A stretch of DNA of 64,000 nucleotides from Tenderia sp965602225 (GCA_965602225.1 CBFCYE010000013.1:8039-72038); one strand, 5' to 3'; positions 25,758-34,420 are shown, numbered from the stretch's first letter. Made by a program: numbers and translations. The notes: a model not told the origin generated them from the letters alone.

Positions 25758-26231
25758 TTATTTATTGAGTGCCTTTGCGGCAGTCAAAACGTCTTCTGCG
25801 TGGCCATCGACCTTGATCTTGCGCCACTCATGTTGCAGCACTCCCTTGGCATCTATCAGGAAGGTGCTGCGTTCGATTCCCCTAACCTGTTTGCCGTACA
25901 TGTTTTTCATTTTGATTACCTCAAACAGGCCGCAGAGTTGTTCTTCTCGGTCTGAGAGTAGATCGAAGGGGAGCTCCTGTTTGGCCTTGAAGTTTTCGTG
26001 TGATTTTATGCTGTCGCGTGAGACGCCTAAAATAATAGTCTTGGCGCGGGCAAATTTACGGTGATCATCGCGAAAGGCCTGTCCCTCTTTGGTGCAGCCT
26101 GGGGTGCTGTCCTTGGGGTAGAAGTAGATGACAACATTTTTTCCCTTGAGATCAGAAAGCTTAATGTTCTGGTCGCCTGTTGCTGGCAGCTCAAAGTCGG
26201 GTACTTTTTTACCAATTTCAACTGTACTCAT
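25758..26231 (-). CDS. bcp: Thioredoxin-dependent peroxiredoxin, Bcp/PrxQ type
   Basis: This 157-residue peroxiredoxin reduces hydrogen and organic peroxides. The peroxidatic cysteine is Cys46 in DSTPGCTKEG. The resolving cysteine five residues further on, present in Escherichia Bcp, is replaced (CTKEG instead of a second Cys). The remaining cysteine is in EEQLCGLF (about residue 101). The enzyme may thus work by a 1-Cys or alternative mechanism. AGGAAG lies 7 nt before the ATG. It follows gcvR by 29 bp, the arrangement known from Escherichia. Confidence 0.92.
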   Translation of the reverse strand: MSTVEIGKKVPDFELPATGDQNIKLSDLKGKNVVIYFYPKDSTPGCTKEGQAFRDDHRKFARAKTIILGVSRDSIKSHENFKAKQELPFDLLSDREEQLCGLFEVIKMKNMYGKQVRGIERSTFLIDAKGVLQHEWRKIKVDGHAEDVLTAAKALNK

Positions 26232-26260
26232 TTTGAATCTTCCTTCTTTCTTTAATGCGA

Positions 26261-26791
26261 CTAGCTGCGAGCGGGCTCAATCATGCCATCCATATTCATA
26301 GAGTCACAGAAGTCCATATATTGTTCTCTGATCTGGGAAATGGATTGATCAGCCGGTATGTTGACCGTCATTGTGATAGAAAACATTGCTGTGCCGGTGT
26401 GAGCTGCGTTATAGGAATCACTGTTGAGACTCTCGATATTGATGCTGCGGCTGGAAAAGAACTCCGTGACCTTGTGGACCAGGCCGGGTTGATCCATTGC
26501 CAGGGCATCGACATGGTAATTGAGCAGGTTGCCCTGTTGCGAACGTGGTTCAGTGCGCTTGAGGGTGATGCTTAAGCCTAGTGAGTCGCCTAGTTTGGGA
26601 AGTATCTCTTCAATCTTGGCAATGGAGCTCCAATTGCCGGTTAGCAACAGGATCAGGGCAAATTCACCGCCGAGGATGCTCATACGGCTATCAGCAACAT
26701 TGCAGCCAGACTCGAGGATGTGTTTGGTAAGGTCGTTGATGATGCCGGGACGGTCGTCGCCAACTGCGGTAATTACTAGTTGTTTTGACAT
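26261..26791 (-). CDS. gcvR: Glycine cleavage system repressor-like ACT protein
   Basis: GcvR works with GcvA to turn off the glycine cleavage genes when glycine is low. The protein has 176 residues and two ACT domains, about 4-80 (VITAVGDDRPGIINDL) and 95-170 (DALAMDQPGLVHKVTEFF). The glycine-binding type DRPGI and DQPGL loops are both present. It is divergent from dapA and upstream of bcp, exactly as in Escherichia, which supports the assignment. Some gammaproteobacterial homologues act on other targets, so the regulon is inferred only from the family. Confidence 0.85.
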   Translation of the reverse strand: MSKQLVITAVGDDRPGIINDLTKHILESGCNVADSRMSILGGEFALILLLTGNWSSIAKIEEILPKLGDSLGLSITLKRTEPRSQQGNLLNYHVDALAMDQPGLVHKVTEFFSSRSINIESLNSDSYNAAHTGTAMFSITMTVNIPADQSISQIREQYMDFCDSMNMDGMIEPARS

Positions 26792-26847
26792 AGGATATGA
26801 CTACTTTCAATGATTAATTTACAAGCTAAAAATAATCATACGCCAGA

Positions 26848-26877
26848 TTGCCAGAGGGGGGAACGGGCTTGTCTTAT
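26848..26877 (+). promoter_or_regulatory. Candidate dapA promoter
   Basis: TTGCCA (26848-26853, five of six consensus bases) lies 18 bp from TCTTAT (26872-26877, four of six). A start near 26884 would give a leader of about 45 nt before dapA. It lies in the 136-bp divergent spacer between gcvR and dapA. Confidence 0.4.
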
Positions 26878-26927
26878 GTCCTGCCCAGAAGTACCATGGG
26901 CGTTTTTTGTAGTGCGGAGAACTGTCT

Positions 26928-27803
26928 ATGTTTCACGGCAGCATGGTGGCCCTGGTAACACCTATGCAGGACGATGGCAGCCTTGATTTTGAGGCCCTTG
27001 AGCGCCTGGTGGAATTCCATGTTGAGAACAGCACTGATGCCATTGTTTCAGTGGGTACAACGGGTGAATCACCAACACTAAATGATAAAGACCACTGTAC
27101 TGTGATCCGCAAGACGGTGGATCTGGTGCGTGGCCGTATGCCCGTAATTGCCGGTACCGGCTCAAACTGCACTCGTGAAGCCATTGATCTGACCATGGCG
27201 GCAATGGAAGCCGGCGCTGATGCCAGCCTGCTAGTGACACCTTATTATAATAAGCCGACCCAGGAAGGTCTGTATCTGCACTACAAGGCCGTCGCCGAAG
27301 CGGTGGCCATGCCGCAGATTCTCTACAATGTCCCGGGTCGTACTGCCTGTGACCTGTTGCCAGAGACGGTTGAACGCCTGTCCAAAATCTCTAATATCGT
27401 TGGCATCAAAGAGGCGACTGGTGACTTGCAGCGCGCCCAGGAGATTCTTGATGCCTGTGGTGACAGTCTTGATATCTATGGTGGTGATGACGCCACTGCC
27501 CGTGAGTTGATGTTGATGGGCGGTAAGGGGGTGATATCGGTCACCTCAAATGTTGCTCCGCGCGCCATGCACGAGATGTGTGCTGCGGCGATTGCTGGTG
27601 AGCGTGAAAAGGCTGAAGCCTTGGATGCGCCGCTGGCTGGCTTGCATGAATATTTATTCCTCGAGGCCAATCCGATCCCGGTTAAATGGGCGATGGCCGA
27701 GATGGGACTGATGGGCTATGGCATTCGCCTACCGCTGACCAAATTGTCTGAACAGCATCACGAAATCCTGCGTGAGGCCATGCGCCAGGCTGGAGCTATT
27801 TAA
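26928..27803 (+). CDS. dapA: 4-hydroxy-tetrahydrodipicolinate synthase
   Basis: DapA condenses pyruvate with aspartate semialdehyde, the first committed step to lysine and diaminopimelate. The 291-residue protein keeps every catalytic residue at the Escherichia number: Thr44 and Thr45 (GTTGES), Tyr133 and Arg138 (YNVPGRT) and the Schiff-base Lys161 (GIKEATG). GGAGA precedes the ATG by 6 nt. It leads an operon with the short lipoprotein gene (5-bp gap), the metallo-hydrolase gene (5-bp gap) and probably purC. Confidence 0.97.
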   Translation: MFHGSMVALVTPMQDDGSLDFEALERLVEFHVENSTDAIVSVGTTGESPTLNDKDHCTVIRKTVDLVRGRMPVIAGTGSNCTREAIDLTMAAMEAGADASLLVTPYYNKPTQEGLYLHYKAVAEAVAMPQILYNVPGRTACDLLPETVERLSKISNIVGIKEATGDLQRAQEILDACGDSLDIYGGDDATARELMLMGGKGVISVTSNVAPRAMHEMCAAAIAGEREKAEALDAPLAGLHEYLFLEANPIPVKWAMAEMGLMGYGIRLPLTKLSEQHHEILREAMRQAGAI

Positions 27804-27808
27804 TCCTT

Positions 27809-28084
27809 ATGATGTTAAATCAATCTAAGATCGGCATGGCGGTGTTGCTATCAGTTGCGCTGTTATCGCTGGGCTGTAGCGTGGCGGAAGAAAAACGCCA
27901 ACTCTATCGCCAGAGCCAGATTGTTGAACCACTGAAAATCCCCGCCGGCCTGCAACAGCCGCAGGGTAAAGACATGTTGCCAGTGCTTCAGGTCGAGACC
28001 TTGGAACCGCTTGATATTACTCCTCCCGTTAATCTGCCCGAGGAGTTGTTGACGACACCACAGGGCGCTGATCAGGCCGAATAA
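27809..28084 (+). CDS. Short BamC-like outer-membrane lipoprotein
   Basis: The 91-residue product has a lipoprotein signal peptide: a hydrophobic stretch AVLLSVALLSLG and the lipid-acceptor Cys23. The mature part (about 69 residues) is predicted to be largely unstructured, with a conserved-looking pattern of short hydrophobic and proline segments (EPLKIPAGL, LDITPP). The N-terminal segment of BamC, which wraps around BamD in the beta-barrel assembly machine, has the same character, and the gene occupies the bamC position between dapA and purC. Escherichia BamC has 344 residues with two helix-grip domains; these are missing here, and the next gene starts 5 bp later. I infer a minimal BamC; an unrelated lipoprotein remains possible. 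Confidence 0.7.
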   Translation: MMLNQSKIGMAVLLSVALLSLGCSVAEEKRQLYRQSQIVEPLKIPAGLQQPQGKDMLPVLQVETLEPLDITPPVNLPEELLTTPQGADQAE

Positions 28085-28089
28085 TCGCT

Positions 28090-28851
28090 ATGCGATTTGC
28101 CTCAATTGGCAGCGGTAGTCGTGGTAATGGCACCCTTGTTGAAGTTGATGACACCCTGGTGTTGCTGGATTGTGGTTTCCCCATCGTCCAAGTGGAACAG
28201 CGCATGGCGCGGCTGGGTATGACCCCTGCGGATCTGAGTGCCATTGTTGTCACCCATGAACATGGCGATCACATCAAGGGTGTTGGGCCGTTGGCTCGGC
28301 GCTACAACCTTCCTGTATGGATGACACCCGGCACGGCCCGACATCAACGTCTTGGCAAGTTGCCCGAGCTGTGTTTATTCAATAGCCACGCAGCGTTTGC
28401 CATCGATGCTCTGGAATTAATACCCTATCCGGTGCCGCATGATGCCATGGAGCCGGCTCAGTTTGTGTTTAGTGATGGTGCCCGCCGTTTCGGTGTGCTC
28501 ACCGACGTTGGCTGCTGGACCCCCCATATCGAACAACAACTAAGTGGCTGTGATGCCTTGCTGCTGGAGTGTAATCATGATGTGGAAATGCTGCAGCGGG
28601 GTAGTTATCCGCCATCCTTGAAACGGCGTGTCGGTGGACGGCAGGGCCACCTGAGCAATGCCCAATCAGCTGAGTTGCTGGGGCGCTTGGACAATAGCAA
28701 ACTACAGCATCTGGTGATGGCCCACCTGAGCGAGGAAAATAATCAGCCTCAGCTGGCGCAACAGGCCCTGGCGGATGTGCTGGGCTGTGAAACGGATTGG
28801 ATAGGCATTGCCGAACAGGATGCAGGCCTGGAATGGCGTGAAGTAGTATAA
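28090..28851 (+). CDS. MBL-fold metallo-hydrolase, YycJ/WalJ type
   Basis: This 253-residue cytoplasmic protein belongs to the metallo-beta-lactamase fold. The metal motif HxHxDH is seen as THEHGDH (His56, His58, Asp60, His61); further ligands are in TDVG, LECNHD and MAHLSEENN. The start SIGSGSRGNG is typical of the YycJ/WalJ group, members of which have been linked to DNA processing. The gene occupies the slot between bamC and purC known from Pseudomonas. Its stop codon overlaps the first base of the inverted-repeat element that follows. Confidence 0.85.
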   Translation: MRFASIGSGSRGNGTLVEVDDTLVLLDCGFPIVQVEQRMARLGMTPADLSAIVVTHEHGDHIKGVGPLARRYNLPVWMTPGTARHQRLGKLPELCLFNSHAAFAIDALELIPYPVPHDAMEPAQFVFSDGARRFGVLTDVGCWTPHIEQQLSGCDALLLECNHDVEMLQRGSYPPSLKRRVGGRQGHLSNAQSAELLGRLDNSKLQHLVMAHLSEENNQPQLAQQALADVLGCETDWIGIAEQDAGLEWREVV

Positions 28852-29094
28852 TTCCAGACTCAGCAGTTGAACGCTCCTGGGTGCTTGTGATTTGTTTTTC
28901 TTGTGTCGGAGATTGTGAGAAAATTGCTCGCTGCTGAAGGCTAAGCCGCTCCATGATACATAGCACGCCATCTTGCACCGTCTGACTATGCAAAACCATT
29001 CGCCAATAGAATGACCATTGGCCTCATGATTTTGCTACGTTATTCGGCACAATCTGACGCACTCTGTATCATGTTCAACTGCTGAGTCTGGAAT
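28851..29094. repeat. 244-bp element with perfect 22-bp terminal inverted repeats
   Basis: The ends 28851-28872 and 29073-29094 are exact reverse complements over 22 bp (outer end ATTCCAGACT). Inside, 28953-28980 and 29045-29072 are complementary at 20 of 28 positions, 28990-28999 and 29026-29035 at 9 of 10, and GCCAAT/ATTGGC (29002-29007/29017-29022) closes the centre. The right arm is continuous, while the left has an 80-nt bulge (28873-28952). All six transition-type differences would become G-U pairs in minus-strand RNA and A-C mismatches in plus-strand RNA. It encodes no convincing protein. It could be a MITE-like mobile element or a structured RNA; no clear target-site duplication is seen. 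Confidence 0.8.
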
Positions 29095-29126
29095 GTGCCG
29101 CATTATTATTAAGAGGTTTTAGGACA

Positions 29127-29840
29127 ATGGAAAAACGCGAAGAACTCTATGCCGGTAAGGCCAAATCTGTTTATTTGACCGATGATCCGGATCGCCTGAT
29201 TCTGGAGTTCCGCGATGATACCTCGGCCTTTGATGGCGAAAAGGTTGAGCAGCTGGCGCGCAAGGGCATGGTCAACAACCACTTCAATGTCTTTATCATG
29301 AATAAACTGGCCGAAGCCGGTATTCCTGTACACGTTGAAAAACTGCTGTCGGATAAAGAGGTGGTGGTCAAAAAACTCGACATGATGCCGGTCGAGTGTG
29401 TGGTGCGTAACATCGCTGCCGGCAGCATCTGTCGACGCCTGGGTGTGGAAGAGGGGCTGGATCTGAATCCGCCAACCTACGAACTGTTTCTAAAAAATGA
29501 TGCCCTGCATGACCCCATGATCAACGAATCACATGTGGAAACCTTTGGCTGGGCCAAATCGGATGATTTGGCGAAAATGAAACAGCTGACCTATCAGGTC
29601 AACGATGTACTGAAAAAGCTGTTCGCCGATGCCGGTATGTTGCTGGTGGATTACAAGCTGGAATTCGGCCTGTTTCATGGTGAGGTGGTGCTGGGTGATG
29701 AATTCAGTCCGGATGGCTGCCGTCTCTGGGATGCCGAGACACGTGAAAAGCTGGACAAGGACCGTTTCCGCCAAGGCCTGGGTGGCGTGGTTGAGGCCTA
29801 TGAAGAGGTGGCCAAACGACTGGGGATGGCGTTGCCTTAG
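29127..29840 (+). CDS. purC: SAICAR synthetase
   Basis: PurC joins aspartate to CAIR with ATP in purine synthesis. The 237-residue length is that of the Escherichia enzyme. It begins MEKREELYAGKAKSVYLTDD, with the ATP-binding segment GKAKSVY, and contains EFRDDTSAFDGEK, VVRNIAAGS and LVDYKLEFG with the substrate and metal residues. It follows the inverted-repeat element by 32 bp, so the dapA transcript may run through that element into purC. A strong terminator follows. Confidence 0.97.
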   Translation: MEKREELYAGKAKSVYLTDDPDRLILEFRDDTSAFDGEKVEQLARKGMVNNHFNVFIMNKLAEAGIPVHVEKLLSDKEVVVKKLDMMPVECVVRNIAAGSICRRLGVEEGLDLNPPTYELFLKNDALHDPMINESHVETFGWAKSDDLAKMKQLTYQVNDVLKKLFADAGMLLVDYKLEFGLFHGEVVLGDEFSPDGCRLWDAETREKLDKDRFRQGLGGVVEAYEEVAKRLGMALP

Positions 29841-29863
29841 CTGATCAGGGTGTTTGCTGCTTT

Positions 29864-29893
29864 AAAAGGCCGTTCATACGAACGGCCTTTTTT
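29864..29893 (+). terminator. Terminator after purC
   Basis: GGCCGTTC (29868-29875) pairs with GAACGGCC (29880-29887) around ATAC, with AAAA before and six T after the stem. It ends the dapA-purC operon. Confidence 0.93.
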
Positions 29894-30455
29894 ATTTATT
29901 AGCCACGTTTAGAAAAAAGAGTCATTGCCTGGCTGAATAGTCCCCTTGCCGCTACTCGCCATTGTCGCAATCGCCTAATCTCTGGCACCCATAGCACCAC
30001 ATTTGTGACAAAAACCAACCGCTGAGCCAGTTCAACTGATTGATATCGCTGACTTGTTTCTGCGCGGTACGCCACTAACACGTTTGCTGTTAAAGCTGGC
30101 TACGCGTAAGAGCTTAACTTAAAACACCTGCTTATCTTTGTGCTTTAGATTTCTTCCCGAAATGTAATGCTGGTTTTGTCGACCAGTTCACAGTCCTTTG
30201 TATCTGATTGATTACCTTTTAAATTTTTTTGCCAGTCTATTTATCTGTTTTTCATATTGTTTTATAAGGCTTTTTTATAAAAGGTTTTTTGGCTGTTTTA
30301 CTTAAAGAGTTTTAGTTCCTGTCGATATAGTTCTTACGAAGTTTGTAGATTTGACGTCTGAGTGCGCCATGGATAGGTAAATACTCAAAGGTTTGCGGTA
30401 GAGCTGGATGCGTCATTCCGTAGAGTTTTTTAAGATATTCTATTCAGGAGCACTC
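29894..30455. other. 562-bp non-coding stretch before the large lipoprotein gene
   Basis: No convincing gene is seen. A 60-codon minus-strand reading frame at 29899-30081 has no family signature or ribosome binding site. The part from about 30170 to 30310 is very T-rich. A candidate promoter TTGACG (30351-30356)-17 bp-TAGGTA (30374-30379) could serve the following lipoprotein gene with a leader of about 70 nt. The -10 box is poor. Confidence 0.4.
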
Positions 30456-33215
30456 ATGAACAAACGATTTTTACTAAGCAGTGTCGCTGCTGCGGTTGCC
30501 TTGGCCCTGGCGGGTTGTGGCGGTGGTGGCGCGTCTTCTTCAAGCTCAAGCTCCGGTTTGACCAATTCCTCAGGTGAAACCCTTTCTGCCGTTACCACGG
30601 GTTTCAGCCTGCCGTCAGAGATATCAGCAGTGCCAGCCAATACCACCAACAATGCAGCCTCATTGAAAAGTTTTCATGGGGCCTTGCGCTCATTTAGTCG
30701 AGCAGCAGGCGCTCTGAGTTCGACTTCAGATTACGGCAAGGCTCAAACCAAAAAGTTTGTTGAAGAGCGCGCCTTGGAACAGTTCGAAATAATCGAGGAA
30801 GTATTGGGCGCAGTCGCTCAGACCAACTATGCTGAGCCAGCAGTTATTAATCAAGGTGCTTATACGGCTATGGTGGCTTGGACTGATGACCAGGATGGCC
30901 GTGAAGTAAAAACTCTCGAACCGTGGGTGGTTGATTCTCGCATGATTCTTGTAAATGGCGCGGATGTTAATAAGGTCTTGGCATGGATTGAAGAACCTGA
31001 TCATCAAAATCCGGGCCAGACACAGCTCGTAAAAGCCGAATTCTTGATTTACCAAGCAGCTACTACCAATGCAGATGGCTCTTTTTCTGACTATGGAATA
31101 TGGGACTTGAATGTCAGTTTTAATGATTCAGTCAATAACTTTTTTGCAGCCTCATCCACCATTGATGGAACTGTGAATACAATTAAATTGCATGAAAAAG
31201 GTATGGGTGAATATGATGGCGAGATGAAGGGAGTTTTAGTGCGCTCAGGTGCTTCAGGCCACGGTAAAGTCTCTTATCCTGATTATGAGTCTTGCTGGAC
31301 AGGCGGTAGTAATGGCTGTGATGAAAATAATCCGCCACCAGTAAAAGAGGCGCAATACGCCTATAATGCAGCCTATCTCGCCGTTGATGATGACACTGCA
31401 AATGGTGTCGGTGATGCTGTATATAAAGACCGTGATCTAGCCAATGCCGTAGAAATGACTCATCGTTACGGCCTGTTTTATGATGAGGCTCCAATTCCTA
31501 ACGGTGTTGCTGCTGGTGATGATGTGGAGAAACACACTTCATTCGGTTTTCCAGTCAAGTTTGTTGCTAACAGTGTTGGCCAGCACGCCTATTATGGTGC
31601 TTGGCAAGGCCGTCATGAACTCTGGAGTGGTAATGAAAATGGTATTGCCGCTGGTACAACAGTTACACGCGATGACCGTGGCTCTGATGCTCCAGTAGTA
31701 ACCTATGTTGTTTCTGAAAAATTCAATGGCACTCTGACCAAGCGTGCCTTGGTTGATGGTGCGTTAGCAGATATTCAGAACATTCCGGTCGAGACCTTTA
31801 TTAATAAAAATTACGACCTGCGTTGGGATAATGCTGCTGGCAAATGGAAGTTTTGTGAAGGTTGGCTAGATTGGCAAACATACCCACCAACCTGTAAAAG
31901 TTTTGTTGACAATAGCACTCTAGCGGTTTCTGATTTCACTGACTTTGATAGTTTGATCGTTGCGGCGGGTGATCGTAAACATGTCAATGTTGGTCGTTGG
32001 GATAATACTAACAGCGTCAATATTAATTATCTCTACGGTAATCCTGCTGGTGGCAGTGGTGCTGGCTTCTACGAAGCCGAAGAGGTACAAGGTAATCACG
32101 GTCCACAGATACAATTGAAAGATCCACTCCAACTTTATACTCCAGCAGATGGTGACAATCTTTTTGTGAATGTTGGTGGTTCGATTTACATTGAGTTTGA
32201 CGGTACATCTTGGGTGCAAAAAACGCTGACCAATTTTGATCAGCAAACCTGGACCCCAACATTTGATGATGCTAGTGATATTGCCTTTGAGCCCGAGCTG
32301 GGTGGTGAATATTACATCAATAATCAAGGCGCCAGCTTTGTTGTGAAGCGTAAGAATAATACTGGCACTGCTGCAGATGATTATGATGTATTTACCGAAC
32401 TGCAGTCAGCGGCTAACCCTGTCAATGTGTCATCTATTCTGCCAGCGAATACCAGTTATCTGGCAACGCCATGGCAGCCAGAGTTGCGTTATCAGTTAGT
32501 GACCAGTGCAGTTAATGTCAATTATATGAAGCTGGTTTATCTGACTGATGATGAAAATACTCAGGATGTTGATGAAACAGGTACTGTGTTAACTAGTGGT
32601 CAGTGGGGACTGCAACCTTTTAATGTCTCAAACCAAGCACTGCTGGCTGATGGGACTGCGGCCGACGTAGATGGTTTTGGCATTCTGCAAAGTGGCGATC
32701 GACCTGTTGAGTTTAACTGGGAGTATTCAACCGGTGGTTGGGGTTCACAGCAATTCCTTTGCTCGCCAGATTGTAGTGTGGCAGCAAATTTTCAGCTGCT
32801 TGATAACCCAATCATGCTGAGTCCATTTGATATAGATACAGATGGTGACACGGTCAACGATAAGACTCTGTCTCTGCAGTTTGATGGTTGGATGCATGGT
32901 CTGCCTGATATGTATCATGAGCTGGCCAAGAACAACTGGCAGATGACTGCGGATCTTAGTTCTAAGGTTATCAACATCCCTGCTGGTACAGCAGTAAGTG
33001 ATGGTACAAATGACTACTACATCAAACCGCTGGAAATTAGTGTGTTCTTAGCTGAAGTGGCAAGTGGTACCGCTATTGCTAGTGGTCTAGACATTACCTC
33101 TGCGGACGATGTTGATCTGGCAACAGTGCCCACCTTTACCGACCATGGCATGTTGGCAAAACCAACGGGTACGGAAGTTTTGTACTCAGAAGGTTTATCC
33201 GTAGGATCAAATTAA
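30456..33215 (+). CDS. Large lipoprotein of unknown function
   Basis: I do not recognise this 919-residue protein. The ATG at 30456 is chosen since CAGGAG (30445-30450) lies 5 nt upstream and a lipoprotein signal follows directly (MNKRFLLSSVAAAVALALAG, lipid-acceptor Cys21). A Gly- and Ser-rich linker comes next. The body is acidic, rich in Asn, Asp, Tyr and Trp, with short repeats of beta-strand character, a few cysteines (ESCWTGGSNGC, FLCSPDCS) and a calcium-loop-like DIDTDGDTVND near residue 790. It has no haem motif and no recognisable enzyme motif. It stands alone between two terminators. A cell-surface or periplasm-facing role is likely. Confidence 0.75.
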   Translation: MNKRFLLSSVAAAVALALAGCGGGGASSSSSSSGLTNSSGETLSAVTTGFSLPSEISAVPANTTNNAASLKSFHGALRSFSRAAGALSSTSDYGKAQTKKFVEERALEQFEIIEEVLGAVAQTNYAEPAVINQGAYTAMVAWTDDQDGREVKTLEPWVVDSRMILVNGADVNKVLAWIEEPDHQNPGQTQLVKAEFLIYQAATTNADGSFSDYGIWDLNVSFNDSVNNFFAASSTIDGTVNTIKLHEKGMGEYDGEMKGVLVRSGASGHGKVSYPDYESCWTGGSNGCDENNPPPVKEAQYAYNAAYLAVDDDTANGVGDAVYKDRDLANAVEMTHRYGLFYDEAPIPNGVAAGDDVEKHTSFGFPVKFVANSVGQHAYYGAWQGRHELWSGNENGIAAGTTVTRDDRGSDAPVVTYVVSEKFNGTLTKRALVDGALADIQNIPVETFINKNYDLRWDNAAGKWKFCEGWLDWQTYPPTCKSFVDNSTLAVSDFTDFDSLIVAAGDRKHVNVGRWDNTNSVNINYLYGNPAGGSGAGFYEAEEVQGNHGPQIQLKDPLQLYTPADGDNLFVNVGGSIYIEFDGTSWVQKTLTNFDQQTWTPTFDDASDIAFEPELGGEYYINNQGASFVVKRKNNTGTAADDYDVFTELQSAANPVNVSSILPANTSYLATPWQPELRYQLVTSAVNVNYMKLVYLTDDENTQDVDETGTVLTSGQWGLQPFNVSNQALLADGTAADVDGFGILQSGDRPVEFNWEYSTGGWGSQQFLCSPDCSVAANFQLLDNPIMLSPFDIDTDGDTVNDKTLSLQFDGWMHGLPDMYHELAKNNWQMTADLSSKVINIPAGTAVSDGTNDYYIKPLEISVFLAEVASGTAIASGLDITSADDVDLATVPTFTDHGMLAKPTGTEVLYSEGLSVGSN

Positions 33216-33245
33216 TTATTTGCAAATCGAGGTTAGCCCTCGGAT

Positions 33246-33279
33246 AAAAAGCCCCATCCATATGGATGGGGCTTTTTTT
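33246..33279. terminator. Bidirectional terminator between convergent genes
   Basis: GCCCCATCC (33251-33259) pairs with GGATGGGGC (33264-33272) around ATAT, with five A before and seven T after. It serves the lipoprotein gene on the plus strand and the phosphodiesterase-family gene on the minus strand. Confidence 0.93.
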
Positions 33280-33292
33280 ATGGCAGGTACTT

Positions 33293-34249
33293 TTAGATTG
33301 AAAAGGTTGCCACAAACGGTGCGTGATCCGATTCCGGGTATTTTTTGTCTGTGGCAAAGGCAATCGATTCGTCATGTAAAACTTCGTTGTGAATCTCGGC
33401 AGTTTGATAGTGGGCTAAAAGGCTGCGTGAAATAAGCATGTGGTCGAGCAGGTTGCCCTGGCCTTCGTGCAAATGGGAATAGCGCGCTTCTTTCGGAATC
33501 GAGTTGCTGCATGGCAGTAGTTGACGCGGGGCCAGGGCGGCATTGCCTGTGTTTTCTACTCGGCCGGCAATGGCTTCGACCGGCACCTGGCCCGGTTCGG
33601 CATTGAAGTCACCACAGACGATGATCCTGGCCTCTATATCGGCATCGAAGATTTCATCGATCAGCATGCGCACTTCCAGCGCCTGGCCAACCCGTTTCAT
33701 CGATGAGATGAAATAGCCTTCGGCCCAGCCGGCAACACTGCGATAACCGAAACCTTCTTTTTGGCCGGGCACGGATGAGGGCAGACGTGATTTAAGGTGG
33801 ATGTTGATCAGATGAATTGGCCCCTGAGGATGGTCTATCTTGGTGTAGAGCAGTGGCCGTTGCCAGTTGATCTGCTTGGCCTCAGCTTCGTGAGGCGAGG
33901 CTGTCATTCGCCGATACATTAAATCCCCCACGTATTCATTGCGCACCTGACGGCTTTCAATAATGGGGTGGCGTGACAGGACCACCAGATTGCGTTTGTC
34001 ATAAGCCTCATCGGCACTGGTTTCGGTATGGCTGATGTGAAATTCTTCGTAGGGGGTGCCATCGATCAATGCCTGCAAGGCCCACAGGCCGCGGGGCTGG
34101 CCGTCACGTTCCTGGCCGTGCACTTCTTGCAGGCAAAGGATGTCGGCATTTAGGCGTAACAGTCCTGGTCTGAGGATTGGGATACGTTCTGCCAGTGTCG
34201 GTGAACGTGTTTCATCCAGGTTTTCGATATTAAATGTGGCTACTCGCAT
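33293..34249 (-). CDS. Endonuclease/exonuclease/phosphatase family protein
   Basis: This 318-residue protein belongs to the EEP fold (DNase I, exonuclease III, sphingomyelinase and inositol phosphatases). Catalytic and metal motifs are all present: TFNIENL at 5-11, LCLQEVH at about 38-44, INIHLKS, CGDFNAEP and ESDHAPFVATF at the C-terminus. There is no signal peptide or membrane helix, so it is probably cytoplasmic. The substrate cannot be predicted; nucleic acid or a phosphoester are both possible. It is transcribed towards the large lipoprotein gene, with a shared terminator. Confidence 0.85.
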   Translation of the reverse strand: MRVATFNIENLDETRSPTLAERIPILRPGLLRLNADILCLQEVHGQERDGQPRGLWALQALIDGTPYEEFHISHTETSADEAYDKRNLVVLSRHPIIESRQVRNEYVGDLMYRRMTASPHEAEAKQINWQRPLLYTKIDHPQGPIHLINIHLKSRLPSSVPGQKEGFGYRSVAGWAEGYFISSMKRVGQALEVRMLIDEIFDADIEARIIVCGDFNAEPGQVPVEAIAGRVENTGNAALAPRQLLPCSNSIPKEARYSHLHEGQGNLLDHMLISRSLLAHYQTAEIHNEVLHDESIAFATDKKYPESDHAPFVATFSI

Positions 34250-34420
34250 TAGACCGCTCCCTGGTTAATGGTGGCAAGACACTGCAGTTGTTTTCTGCCT
34301 GGGAAAATAATGCGCCTTTTGGCGGATGCTTTCAAATGGCGGTTTGAATGAAAGTTTTGTGATATTTGCGGCGGCTTTTATTAGAGCTCTTCTAGCTGAA
34401 TTGTGAGATAATGAGCGGAG

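Noticed and set aside
28499..28999. Long minus-strand reading frame over the MBL gene and the inverted-repeat element
   Set aside because: It is antisense to a well-supported gene, has low-complexity composition and no family features.
29899..30081. 60-codon minus-strand reading frame after purC
   Set aside because: It has no ribosome binding site, no recognisable motif and lies in a spacer right behind a terminator; most likely chance.
30085..30120. Possible integron attC site (GTTAAAG...GCTTAAC)
   Set aside because: The core sequences are in the wrong orientation, the stem is short and no integrase or cassette is near.
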